A program made the position numbers and the translations under genes. Positions 1 through 11,012 of a stretch of 64,000 bases of DNA are shown here, piece after piece. Each line of letters starts with the position of its first letter. Position 1 is the stretch's first letter. This DNA is from Melastoma dodecandrum. Taxonomy: Eukaryota > Streptophyta > Magnoliopsida > Myrtales > Melastomataceae. Location: assembly GCA_029817715.1 (NCBI GenBank), contig JARUPY010000473.1, forward strand, positions 4,712,001 to 4,776,000, read 5' to 3'. Below the pieces are notes generated by a model. That model ran no database searches. It was not told the DNA's origin and saw nothing but the letters and a program-made list of their open reading frames with translations.

Positions 1-1333
1 GTTAGTCTCGTTTCGCATCGAGAGATGCCACAATATGTGTCCTTCATCTAATGAGGAAGATCGTATATCATGCGCCAGTATGTGTGAATGTCCTGGCAAA
101 ATCCAAAGCTGATGGCTGAAGTGTGGAGGATAATAATGTTCCACAATAAAGGAGTTATCGCGCCTTAATGTCAAATAACATGATCGGATGCTTATAAAAA
201 AGCCCAATGAGTTCTCATCTGAGTCAGAAGAATCCTCGATCCAAAGGACGCCCTTCCTGTGGAAGAAGTTATGACACAAATATACATTCTCTTCATCATG
301 AATAAGTTCTCGAGCTGTGAGAGCATCAGAGTAACGTGCCCCACCTTCGCCAGAATAATCAATCATCTGAGGGCCAACAACAACGTTTGGAACAGGAAAG
401 TGAGTTGGAAAATAGAACGATAACCATACGTACACGTAATGCACTGGAAAATAGACTTTAGGAGCCCCGACAGGAGTGGAGTTGCAAATCTCATTCACTC
501 CTCCATATATGATAGCCAAAACAGGTACCGAAAGGCTAAAGCATTTTCCCACTACCATCAAGCTCGCTACCTTGAATGTTTCCGAACATATATATCCTTC
601 GTCACGCGGGAATACAAATACGCATAACTAACAGGCGATGAAGGCAGAAAGATAAGTATGCAAACGCATTTCTTCGTTAATGCCCAAATCCTCAAATACT
701 CCCGCTTCCTTGTGGCTCCAGGGAGATGCGTCTGCTGTTGGCCCAATAGGTTATGAGATTTATTTGGATGAGTTGATTTCTTCAGCACACGCCTAGGAGG
801 CCTAATATTTTTCTTCTCCCCTATACCATAACTTGATCCAAGACGATATAGGAACGACCCCCTTACTCATGGTACCTTTATTTTTCTGCCTACTTCGGTC
901 ATCTTCAGTGTTTTGTTCCAAAAGACGAGAATGCCACAAATAGATATATGCAGCTATTCGGAAGAAATCTACTTCATGAGTTCAAGCCAATGAGTTCTTT
1001 CAAGCAAGGGATCGTCTCCTCATACATTATGCTATGAATACGAAGTCCACCAAGCTTATAAAGATCCCAAAGAGAAATTTAAAAAGCTCCACGTGATGTT
1101 TCAAGGACATTAAACTCCGAACACCAAACTTCACAGAAAGCCTGCATGACATCAGAGTTACGGTTATCACTATAGTGCGAACAACGTATGGCATCAAATA
1201 TGTTGGCACTTCTAAGAACTTCTTCATCAAACTCAAACTTTCCAGCAATGATGTTCCTCCCTAACGAACGTGCAGGCGTTGGCTCTGCCATGCATGAGTG
1301 AGGGAGTAACTTGAGCGACCACATGTCCAACAA
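1..1333 (-). pseudogene. Plant mobile domain (PMD, MAIN/MAIL-like) pseudogene, truncated by window edge
   Basis: Read on the minus strand, the pieces follow the order of the plant mobile domain, a family found in MAIN/MAIL nuclear proteins and in transposons. The first piece (1333 to 1079) contains GKFEFDEEVLRSANIFDAIR. It is followed by ISLWDLYKLGGL, VVPISSWIKLWYRG, RPPRRVLKKSTHPNKS, a TYLSAFIAC-LCVFVFPRDEGY segment, GEGGARYSDALTARELIH, and SLGFFISIRSCYLTLRR near the edge. Stops interrupt the conserved frame at 1079-1081 (TAA, within GAF-ISLWDLY), 974-976 and 905-907 (TGA), and 628-630 (TAG, where the family usually has Trp). Frame changes occur between 800 and 900 and near 690. From about 627 to 1 the frame is open and leaves the window. 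The family call rests on the remembered pattern and is fairly secure. The gene is dead unless these stops lie in unrecognised introns, which is unlikely because they fall inside conserved blocks. Confidence 0.72.
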
Positions 1334-1562
1334 GGAGGTCTCGGAGACTTTTTGCGATCAATGACTTAAATTATCACGATTCTCATCCAACTTGTCACAA
1401 GGTGGGGCAAAAAAGTCGATCAACGGATGATGGACTACTAATTCCACTCTGTTGCAAAGGTCACCCTCATTTTCAGTAATACACACGCTCGGAAATGATC
1501 TTTTTGATAAATTGAACCATAACTCTAACGAATCCTGCCAAGGGATAAGTGAGAAAAGAGGG

Positions 1563-1822
1563 AATATCCGGCAGTGGTCCCATTTGTATGGAGGAAGGCC
1601 GAGGGAGTCGCATTTGTACGGAGGAAGGCCGGGGAAATATTCGGAGACGGTCCCATGTGTAAGAGGAAGGCCGAGAGAATATCCGGCGGCGGTCCCATTT
1701 GTACGAAGGATGGCCGAGGGAATATTCGAAGACGGTCCCTTGTGTACGGAAGAAGGCTGAGGGAATATCCGGCGGCGGTACCATGTGTACAGATAAGGCC
1801 GAGGGAATATCCGGCGGCTGTT
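1563..1822. repeat. GC-rich minisatellite, about 6 degenerate units of about 42-46 bp
   Basis: Units share the pattern GGAATATCCGGCGGCGGTCC followed by a TTTGTACGGAGGAAGGCCGA-like half. They alternate CCGGCGGC with TTCGGAGAC/TTCGAAGAC variants. The array lies immediately upstream of the PMD pseudogene in that gene's orientation. It produces long overlapping open frames on both strands, which I treat as repeat artefacts. Confidence 0.75.
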
Positions 1823-1839
1823 AACGATAAAACCCACAA

Positions 1840-2700
1840 ACCCTGATGGAGGTGTCCCTACGAAATAACCTTGATTTCGGATGCTACGAGATACGCTTGA
1901 GGGAAGCGAAGAGGGGAGGGGGTCAGGACATGAGAAAGTTACAATGAAATTTAATAAGTTTAGGAAATGTTAAAATTTAGATACATGAAAGCGGATGGAA
2001 TACAAACCTGTTGTGGCGAGGTTATTGAAGGTCAAGGATATTGGAAGATGAGCTAAGAAAAGGAGAGTAGCAGAGTCGTTTGTTCATAAGAATATGAAAT
2101 GTGGAGTGTGGAAACTCGAGCTCCTCGCACCTCTATTTATAGTGTCATGAGGGGATGAATCGAGACGTTTCTTGCTTATGGAAAGTAATAAAAAATCACT
2201 AATTACGGAGAATTATGAATAGATGAGAGAGTAACGAATTTGGATGGAAAACATTATTTGGAGAAAAATTTATCAATGACACACGTTTCCTTCTTGGTGA
2301 ATGGATGAAGATAACCTGACATATGTGACTATTTAAAAAAAAAGGAGCGATGAGATTACACGGGCAAGATGCGATTTAATCTATAATACGACCGTTCCTT
2401 TTAATCTTTATTTCCTGAATTATCCTGAATATATATGGGGAGTTACAATTACCAATTATATCCTAGTAATGGCCCATGAAACGAAGAGGAAATGTAAGAG
2501 GGTGTCTTCGACAGCTTATGTTTTAGAGTGTTGGATCGCTTTTGCCAGGTCCACGAAGGCAAGAGAAAATACAAAGAGACTCTCAAATGAATAAAGAAAG
2601 CATTCCCCTTTTTTACACAAATATACAGATACTACATACAAACAGACCAAAAAACATATACGAAACGACAGACAAAGAAATGACGCGAAACATGGTGTCC
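1840..2700. other. Intergenic, no gene recognised
   Basis: AT-rich sequence between the minisatellite and the GRAM pseudogene. It has short homopurine and homopyrimidine runs and no coding frame that matches a family I know. The 2542-2829 open frame is the antisense shadow of the pseudogene that follows. Confidence 0.5.
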
Positions 2701-2733
2701 TCCATAGCTAAAACCACCAGAGGCAGACTCGGA

Positions 2734-3062
2734 TCAAGCCGCCCTGACCTCCAAGATACTGGCATGCAGGTGCTGCGACGCCTTCTGATGCCACGCCTTC
2801 TCAAAGTTGACGAAACCCATGAACCATAAGTCGTGCCCATCCGTCGTCACGATCTGCAGGGGCGGTCACTGCAGAAAGCCACCATCCTAGTCGAGAGGTA
2901 AAGAGTGCCCGCGACCGGCCCAGTCGAGGTCGAAAGGTAGGAAGGGAAGGTCTTCTTCAGCTTCTCGTCGGGCTTGGTCACGAACAACTACTTGAATAGA
3001 GCCTCAAAACCTCCCTCTGTGATCGCGTTCGCGGTGAGGTTCAGCTTCCCCCACGCTGCTCC
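2734..3062 (-). pseudogene. GEM-like / ABA-responsive GRAM-domain protein pseudogene
   Basis: The minus strand reads AAWGKLNLTANAITEGGFEALFK, a stop (TAG, 2988-2990), then LFVTKPDEKLKKTFPSYLSTSTGPVAGTLYLS and FCSDRP. It then changes frame into IVTTDGHDLWFMGFVNFEKA and ends at a TGA at 2734-2736. These are signature stretches of the plant GEM/FIP1 GRAM-domain family, which binds phosphoinositides at membranes. Between FCSDRP and the IVTTDGHD block, about 35-40 residues normal for the GRAM domain are missing and the junction is out of frame. A CAG before the first block may be an old splice acceptor; I could not find the upstream exon. Stop, deletion and frameshift together make this a pseudogene. 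Confidence 0.75.
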
Positions 3063-3745
3063 AAGAAACAAATTCACCTGTTTTTACTGGCAGGTACAAA
3101 AGCAAACAAACGTCAACACCAAAAACCAATGGATCGTTCCTTCCCCACGAGCGAATGGCAAACTTATGGTTATGCCAGATGTTTCGTGCTATGGTCTCTG
3201 CCTTGTTGCTTCAGGAGTTGAAGGGGTGGAATAGGCACACATTCAACATGCCAAAGCACGCGCGGGCTAAATGGAAGAGGAAAGGGAAACAAGTTCAAGA
3301 AAAAGTAGAGAGAACCAACGAAATCATAAAAATGGAAGAATAAAAAAAAATTAATTCAATTCTCTTTGTATTGTAAATTATACACGAGAAACAAATTAAA
3401 GTAAGGGTACTTGTAGACATTATGTTTTTGTCTATAATTCGACCCAAATCATATTATGAGTTTCATATTAAGATTAATATATGGTCTTATCAAATTTATA
3501 TTATATACAAATGAGCTATAAACCCAAATCATGAAAAGAAGTCCTATGCATGAATGTGTTGCAAGAAATCTAAAACCCAACTCATGAAAGGCCACTTGGG
3601 ATATATTTTGGCCATAAGTCCAACTCAAACATAAGCATTTTGGGCCAAACTAAGCCCAAATTCAGGCCCGGCCCATAGCTTAGTCCACGAGAAGTTGCCT
3701 AATATGATATGACCAGCTTCCTAATTTAAATCGGCCCTAGAGCCC

Positions 3746-3755
3746 TATAAATATA
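3746..3755 (+). promoter_or_regulatory. TATA box of LTR-like block
   Basis: TATAAATATA followed about 25 bp later by a CACAACAACACACAC tract, as in a plant transcription start context. It sits just upstream of the 51-bp repeat block and looks like the core promoter of an LTR. Confidence 0.45.
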
Positions 3756-3897
3756 GGATTCCTCATTCATACACAACAACACACACTACACATAGGTGGA
3801 GAGAAGACTCTTGGAGCTCTTGAAGATTCTTGTCGCCTCCCGGTCGCCGAAGCTCTACCGACGTCCATCGCTCCGACGTTCTTCTGCAACGCGCCCC

Positions 3898-4050
3898 GAA
3901 GTTCTGCCGGATCACGCTCAAAGGCACCGGTGACTTCATCAAGCTATCGAAATTCTGTCGGATCAAGCCTAAAGGCCCCGACGACTTCATCAAGCTACTG
4001 AAGTGCTGTCGGATCACGCTTAAAGCCCCAGATGACTTCGTCAATATACC
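3898..4050 (+). repeat. Three tandem 51-bp repeats in an LTR-like region (about 3.4-4.2 kb)
   Basis: Three consecutive 51-bp copies (3898-3948, 3949-3999, 4000-4050). Each encodes a 17-residue unit of the form KFCRITLKGxxDFIKLx in the 3830-4201 open frame. The TATA box upstream, the tract rich in 'ggccca' and 'gccc', and the lack of any gene match suggest a decayed LTR or solo LTR rather than a gene. I could not define its ends or a target duplication. Confidence 0.45.
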
Positions 4051-4202
4051 ACCTCGAGGTTCTGCCGATATTCTGTTAGAACTCAGGATTATCATCCACA
4101 ATCGTTATTCTTCGAAGATCGAATTAGAAGACTCACGTGCTTCATCCGTGATTAGAGATAGAACCCGTTACACAGTTTTCATACGACAATTTGTACGCTG
4201 AC

Positions 4203-5160
4203 ATCCGCGGGATTTTAGTGTTCACAGGGTTAATAGTAAAACTTAAATTATTTCACAGCTTCCATTAAGGAGAGTTAATTTGACTAAATCATCCACGATG
4301 ATAAGTGAATGACAACATGCTAAGTGGCAAATATGAAAATTGGTATCCAATCCTATGTCATGAAATTGAAGCTCGAAGTGGTGATGAAATAACCATAAGT
4401 GTAAAGATGATGCCAATTCTTACCGGATCATGATTGAGAAATAATTCAATAAACGAAGATTCCAGTCACCATAACAATTGTATGAGCAATACACATCTTA
4501 AACTTATAGTTAGCAAGCAATAATAATTAACTTACTTTCAAGATGTTGAATTAGACATTTGAATAACTATCTCTTGATATGTTCTGCGTTTGTCTTAAAA
4601 AAACAAAAAAAGACATATGAAACTCAGGCCATTTACACAACTAATAAATAATATATTTCACAAATTAGAAATCTTTAAATGAAAAATAACTTATATTTTC
4701 ATTCTTTTTCACCTCTATCAAAGACAATCTGCTCCACAAAGCAATACTTTTCCTGTGTGTGGAAAAAGAAATGAACAATAAGCATCAATTACCCTTGTTC
4801 CACCATTGAACACAGCTTCAGAAGCCACTGAGCTTATTGGGTGGCTAAAATATCAACGACCACTCTTGATGGAATTGGGATGCACTCGATTAATTTTCCA
4901 CCAATCCAAATAAGTCAAATCCTTATCAATTTCTACTTGAGATGACTTTTTTTCCGAATATACTGTGAATAAAGATTTTGGGCATCCCAAAAGACTCTCG
5001 TGGGTTCAATTTGGAGTAAACGGGAGATTGAAATGGAGTTGGCGGGATCGGGATGGGGATGGCCTGCTTCCGACTTTGGGCATTCCGAAAGACTCCGCTG
5101 AAAGTTTGGATCCAAGGATTGAAAAATTTTACAAGGACCCCAATTTGAACGGCATCATCA
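4203..5160. other. Intergenic AT-rich stretch
   Basis: No recognised coding, RNA or transposon feature, apart from the start of the inverted duplication described at 5172-6010. Open frames on both strands at 4926-5243 have no recognisable domain. Confidence 0.4.
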
Positions 5161-5171
5161 TTTAATGCATT

Positions 5172-6010
5172 TCGATCATCAACAGTGCCACCCTTCACTT
5201 TCCCAGCAACCACATCTCCATCCTTCTTTGTTCTTCCATTCATTTTTCTTCTGTAAAGGATTACAATGGTTCACCCGTAATACATATCTCTTCCAAATCC
5301 CTAACTCACTACCCCCGAATCCCCACTAACAAACCGTTGTACTAACAACAAACGACACAACGACGACGAAACCTCCTTCTCTAACAAACACACACCTCTT
5401 CTTTTACCGTTTTATTACTGTAATTACTTAATTGGACCTTCCGGGGGATCTTGGGTTTAATCTATCCTTGCTTGGCATCAACCAGACGCATCACTTCGGC
5501 CCGTAGCTCACGATCCTAGACCATCGCACTTCTCAGAAGTTATAAGTCTAGCCGCAGTCGAAAACCCATCTCCACCCACAAGCTCTTCATTTATCAACTT
5601 CAAGACTTCATCTGCTATTTTCTCTTCATCCTCTGACTCCTTAATTTCCTTCTCCATCAATACCCTCCCCATAAAAAGTCCCTTGTCCTCAAGAGAGTGA
5701 TCGAAAAATCTGGTGTTTAGATCGTATAGGAATTCCCAGGTTGCCTCTTCAACTGGGCGGCCCCACCACTTGACTAACACTTGAGTTGCAACCCTGTTTT
5801 CTCGTTTAACTATTTTCCGCTGATCTTCTCTGGAATTTGACCAGCTACAAATAGTGGTGGAACAACCAAACTGACCTTGCCAGGGTCCACACACTTCTTA
5901 AGTTTTAAAACATGGAAGGTTGGATGTATGAGAGTGTGCTTATGAAGAAGGATGGAGATGTGGTTGCTAGGAAAGTGAAGGGTGGCGACTGTTGATGATT
6001 GGAGTGCATC
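5172..6010. repeat. Inverted duplication of about 60 bp flanking a Ty3 fragment
   Basis: The segment at about 5172-5233 reads on the minus strand as AAGGATGGAGATGTGGTTGC followed by a copy of AAAGTGAAGGGTGGC and TGTTGATGAT. Nearly the same text appears on the plus strand at about 5945-6005. The two copies point toward each other around the chromodomain fragment. Confidence 0.6.
5508..5990 (-). pseudogene. Ty3-gypsy polyprotein C-terminus with chromodomain (fragment)
   Basis: Minus-strand frames read IHPTFHVLKLKKCV, then a frame change, then RKIVKRENRVATQVLVKWWG and EEATWEFLYDL. This is the usual junction of integrase C-terminus and chromodomain at the end of Ty3-gypsy chromovirus polyproteins, where the chromodomain guides integration to chromatin. 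The open frame continues through an acidic tail (EKEIKESEDEEKIADEVLKL) to a stop at 5508. The rest of the polyprotein is absent on the 5' side, so this is a truncated, frameshifted relic. Confidence 0.72.
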
Positions 6011-6015
6011 AGATG

Positions 6016-6350
6016 GTATCAGAGCCAGCCCACTACTTTTCGCATGCACGGCGCAGCCAGTGACACTGGTATTGCAGTGTTCGCCCGGGGCTAGGATAAA
6101 CTAGCACAAAGCTGGTCACGCGGGCAGTGACGCCGGTATTGTAGTGTTTGCCCGATATTAGGCGAGGCTAGCGCAAAGTTGGCCCACGTGGGCGTCGAGC
6201 TATGGAACGTAGTGGGCTTGATACGTGGAAATAGTCCCACACCGTTAATATTAGATGCCGATGCCAATATGGGCTATATATGGGTCAATGGGCACTCCCA
6301 ACCCTTGAACTATCTTTTGGGTTAGGCTTTTTCAGGAAAGCCCGCAACAT
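6016..6350 (+). repeat. Possible short non-autonomous LTR element (TRIM-like) remnant
   Basis: TGGTATCAGAGCC at 6016-6028 matches the primer binding site complementary to initiator-Met tRNA used by many plant LTR elements. Downstream are two imperfect copies of a segment beginning CAGTGACnCnGGTATTG and ending CTAGCnCAAAG, then a TATATATGGG motif. There is no coding capacity. I could not find a matching pair of LTRs, so this is tentative. Confidence 0.3.
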
Positions 6351-6740
6351 CATTCCACGTCCAGAATGCGTACGAATTAAAATAGATAGGGAGGAAAAGA
6401 AAATGAGTAGCTCGACCTAAGAGGGCGATCCAGGTGGTTGCGGGCACGCGCGAACTAGCGAGCGAAGAACTACGTGTTGGCAAAGAATTTTTATCATGAA
6501 TTGGATAGTTTAGTTTTTTTCAAGTATACAAAGTCTACAATCTTCATCCGCTGTTCAAAGTTGAAAAAAAGATCCCACATTGTTTGAGATTTAGGAAGAA
6601 GATAAGGCAGAAGATGTGGGACCAATGTCTACGGGCAATTTCAGTGATATCAAACCACTTCACTTACACAAGGAAGCTCTCTTGCCGGGCCCTGCTCTAA
6701 GTAGGCAGGTCTTTATTCATGTGATTACATAGATAAGGAT

Positions 6741-6767
6741 GAGAGAGAGAGAGAGAGAGAGAGAGCC
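6741..6767. repeat. (GA)n microsatellite
   Basis: About thirteen GA units just downstream of the dienelactone hydrolase gene, on the 3' side of its stop. Confidence 0.9.
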
Positions 6768-6825
6768 ATCATAGCAGTTGCTTACAGGAGAACCTCACTG
6801 GCTCTGTAGAAGTGTAGTAGGAAGG

Positions 6826-8410
6826 TCACTGACATAAGTAACGGGTCATCCACGTTGCGAAACGTGACCATGCCAGCTGGACGGCGCCGTCGTCTTCATC
6901 CTCCATTCCCATTCCCTTCCTCCTCTTCACACCATCTGGAGACCTGTTCATGAAGGCATGATCGTTGCCCGGGTATATGTAGACCTCGGACGGAACCCCA
7001 GAAGACTTCAGCTTTTCCTCCAATGCTTTGGCTGCCTGAAAACAGAAGATCGACAGTCATGGCAAGAAAGGCTTCGCTGATAATGTAATCATGGTAAGTC
7101 AAATGATCCTTCGGGCACAGGAGTCTGATGAAGGAAACAGCTTCCTTCGCATGCGAGCAGCACAAATAGGGGATTCGGACAAGAATAGGACGAGTACGTT
7201 GTTATAGAAACATACCGTCACATCTGAAAACCCAACATAGTTGTCCAGTTCTCCAAAATGAGCCTGAACAGGTGCCTTAGCCTGGGCAGGATCTGCAAGC
7301 TCCGACGACGGAACTCCGTAGAAGGCAACGACAGCATCGACTTCAGGGACCAAAACAGCACTTGCAATCGAAAGAGCCCCACCCATACAATATCCAGTGA
7401 CACCAACCTGACATGAATAAATTGTGCACTTAGACAATACAATCAGCATGACAGTCATTCGGTTGTTATGTTAGGTAATTAATCATCATAAAAAGTAGAC
7501 GTCAGTAACAATATAAAAGCGCAAATGACTTCACATCACGTAAACTGAGATGGACTAGGCATCAAACTTCCAATTATCATCTCCATGCGTATTTTCTTAT
7601 GCCTTGTTACTTGAAACAAAATCAAATCACCGGAACCTAACCAACATCTCATTGGCAGAAATGTCAAGACAGATGAGAAAAAAAGTGAAGAAACCTTTCT
7701 AGAACCATTAGCTTTGAGCCAGTTGGCAGAAGCCTTAATATCCTTCACCGCGCCCTGCCAGTCCAGACCATCCATCAAGTGCTGTGCTTCTGCAACATCC
7801 AGACCGACCTTCCCCCGGTAGAGACTACGACGCCATCGATTTCAGAAGAGGAACGGCATAAATAACCTACTCACGTCAATAATAGATACCACAAGCTTAC
7901 TCGGGGATGAGAGCCCTGAATCCAGAACCCAGCTGCGAAATCTTCTGGGCGTGGTTCTTGATTTCGAAATCCACACCCCACCATTCCTGAAGCACGATGA
8001 TCCCCGGGGCCCCTTCTTTACCAATCACGAATGCATCGAACGTCTAACCTCCGAGCAACCAAACAAACAGCGGAGAAAGCTAACATCATTTTCCGAAGAC
8101 GAACCAACCCGACAACAGAAAAACTCAAAACAGCCGGGATAATACCCAAAAACCGAGTTCATTCCGATGCAATTTGGTAACATCCCCAAATTCCAAGAGA
8201 CGGGAAATCAGAAAGAAGATAGAGAGACAAAGAAAGGCGTCTTTCAGGGATCAGGGGACTCACGGTGCCTTCCCTCTGGATTTGGACCTTGTCGAAAGGA
8301 GGGGAAGCCATGGAGCGGATGGAGAAGGGAGGAAGGGTTCGGAGGAATGTTCCAGAAGAAGCAGGGTGAGATTTTAGTAGGGATTTCGCTCCCACTGCAA
8401 GCATCATCAT
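6826..8410 (-). CDS. Dienelactone hydrolase family protein (carboxymethylenebutenolidase homologue)
   Basis: Five exons on the minus strand: 8410-8264, 8043-7901, 7824-7695, 7407-7216 and 7035-6826. All junctions are GT-AG with phases that fit, giving 273 residues. It is an alpha/beta-hydrolase of the DLH family. The nucleophile elbow GYCMGG puts Cys near residue 147; GELDNYVGFSD carries the catalytic Asp (about 195); GNDHAF carries the His (about 230). GIIVLQEWWGVD and RALIPDLYRGKVGLD are further family blocks. The first ATG gives a Ser/Arg-rich N-terminal stretch before MASPPF (residue 34), so a transit peptide is possible; starting at MASPPF would give a cytosolic form of about 240 residues. 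Bacterial DLH opens dienelactone in chlorocatechol breakdown. The substrate of the plant homologue is not shown by sequence. Frame, triad and splice sites are intact, so it looks functional. Confidence 0.9.
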
Positions 8411-8561
8411 TATTACGACGTCGTCTGACAACAACCCACCCGCTCTACTGATTCATGACACCACACCCACCCCCGTTCCTCCTCCAGTCCCCCAGCCCCA
8501 CTATTCAAAGTGGGTCCGCTGAAAACGACGCCGTCTAGGTCTTACCAAAGCCTAGTGGGCC

Positions 8562-8592
<31 letters not shown>

Positions 8593-8593
8593 T
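8562..8593. repeat. (ATT)n microsatellite
   Basis: About ten ATT units upstream of the dienelactone hydrolase gene. Confidence 0.9.
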
Positions 8594-8599
8594 TGTGAC

Positions 8600-10519
8600 C
8601 TCATTTTAAAGTAACTTTTCTTTTGGTATTCATTATGACTCACATCTTGAACGTCGTAAGATGAAAGGCAAACGAGATTGTGACATTAATGAAATTTGAT
8701 GCAGATGCTTGCGTGCATTGCACATATTAGAGATGATCAAAAGACATGATGATATTAAAAAATAAAATATTTAAAATAAATATTTATGACCTCAACATCA
8801 ATTTTCAGCACTAATTTAATATAGTAAACGTTTATTTCACAGACTAACATGTTTATGGCCTAATCGTGATGCTGTCAAGGTTTTGCTCATATGTGGCCAA
8901 CAGAAGTGCTCCTTATCCTTCGTGACAACCGTCATTATTATTTTATTTTCCACATGGCCAACTTCGCCAACCTCTTAATCCTCCCTTTTAACAAAATCGA
9001 AGAAACCTTAATTCATAGTCCAAAGAAAACTTGAGGTTATAAAAACTTCTTCTCCCTTCAATTAAATTACTACCCACCTCCGGCAATTTTTTAGGTCTGT
9101 CTTCTAGGAATCTTCTTGTATGGTGACGCTCTGACTGGTTCTCCTCCATTTCTAGGTCAGAACTTCGAACTCTCAAGATGCTCTAAAATATGACCATAAG
9201 ATTTTCTACATGCATCAATCTTGTAACAACTATTTACATAGTCTTCCACGTTCCTCTTCATGAAGTGCATACGTGCAATTACACGAGGACAACAAACACA
9301 GATAACTTTACCGAAGTAGAGTATTTTAGCAATTCTCATAGGAATTATCGTAGTTAGATCATTGAGTCTTGATTGTTTTAATTGCTTCTGCGTTCAGTTC
9401 GTCTTTTAGTTTGTCGAGTCATTATATATTTTTCTTATTTTCATTAATTTGTTTGGTTTAATTGTATAATGTGGGATGCGGTCAAAGAAGAGGCGATTAC
9501 AAATTTTGACGAAAAGAACCCGAGATGGATGCATCCATGCGCGAGCTAATGTTGACTTTGAAACTAACTTCAATTGTTCCATCAACTAACGTATCCACCA
9601 ACCAACAAGACTTGCAGACCTTCATGAGTAGTAATACCTTTGTAGTGTACTACTACTACTCTTTCGCCTCCTGTTGTATCTATCTGCCTTGTTGAATACA
9701 TAGTCTATCTTGGTTATCCTCCATGAACTATTTTGGAAGCCATTTAGTCATAGCTTGATAGTTGCACATGGCCCAAGTATATTAATATTCACTCATAACA
9801 TTATTCACCACAAAGATGTTTCCTTATCTCTCCAAGAAACACGGACAACATTTGCCACAAATGGCTTCTTTTTTTTTTTCTTCTTTGAGTTGCGTTTCCA
9901 CCAGACATTGAACTCATTTGCAATTGCATAATTCTGAAGGACATAATACAATTGTTTAAGAGTATTAAAACACAATACAGCCTTAAAACTCAAGCTCCTT
10001 ATAAAATCTCACTGGGGTTATATATAGTTAGCAAAAAACGGTTCAATTTCCTATTTTTTCATCCACTTATAATGGAAACTCCATCATCAAATCGTATCTA
10101 TCGTAATCTTAATATCCCCTTTTCATTTCCTAATTTTATCACCATTATTTTCATTGATTACATCCTAAGTGTAATAATATCATTTTTTATTCGAGTAACA
10201 TCCGGCCTTCTCCCCGTCCTTCCTTTCTTCTTTCTCTCCCCCCGGAGATGTGAACGTCCTCCACAGCAGCCAAAGCTCGATGATGACCAGCCTCACCACC
10301 ATCCAAATGAACCTCCAAATCACCCGCAGTCTGCCGAATAATTAATCATTCGAGGCCAAGTCTCATTCGTCGCTCAAACGATGTCCCCCAACTGCAACAC
10401 TCTCGGAAATGAATGCATGATGCTTGATAACCCTAGGGAGGGCCTCCACAACGTTCGAAAAAGCCATCAAAACTATGCCCGAGATATCCTGCTGGAATCG
10501 TCACTGCCCTTACTGAATC
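8600..10519. other. Intergenic, no gene recognised
   Basis: AT-rich single-copy-looking DNA with short open frames on both strands (for example 9952-10341) that lack recognisable domains. The last part is the original insertion locus of the copia element, ending with the target-site copy CATGG. Confidence 0.45.
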
Positions 10520-10524
10520 CATGG

Positions 10525-10888
10525 TGTTGGGGGTTATGTGTGAAAGGATTGGATAGGAAGGAAGAATGTGCTAGCAGAACGTAGGTTCTGTACCATTGAC
10601 GACCTTCTCTTGAATAGAGGAAACCTTCTGTAGAGCTGCTGCACCTACATGGAGTGTTTTGGCTGCAATTTCTTTTTCTTTAAACTTTCTGTCTTTCTCT
10701 CTTACTTACATGAAATGTCATGTCTACACGTCCGTTTATATATAGGGAGGAGTAGGAAATTCAAATGTCAAAAGAAACCGACACATTAAATGACATATTT
10801 AAATGCGTTACTTAATGACCCACTTAAATACTATTTTCGTTTCTAACTTCAATACCCATTAATTCTTGATTATAAATTACCTTCAACA
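10525..10888 (-). repeat. 3' LTR of copia element
   Basis: 364 bp, bounded by TGTTG and CAACA as read on the plus strand. It contains a TATATATA promoter-like site near 10740 when read on the minus strand. Confidence 0.92.
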
Positions 10889-11012
10889 CCCCCTCTTAAT
10901 TTATGATCTTCAAGAAGTCTTTGAATGTCTCGAACTTCTCAGAAGACACCGCCTTTGTAAGAACATCTGCGGGTTGATCATGGGTGCTGATGAACTCTAG
11001 AAGAATCTCCTT

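Noticed and set aside
1358..1846. Overlapping open frames of 90-160 codons on both strands
   Set aside because: They come from the GC-rich minisatellite, where stops are rare in several frames. No family match except a possible upstream stub of the PMD relic.
3830..4201. 123-codon frame with three 17-residue repeats
   Set aside because: The repeat is a 51-bp tandem repeat downstream of a TATA box in an LTR-like block. No domain, and no sign of selection on the frame.
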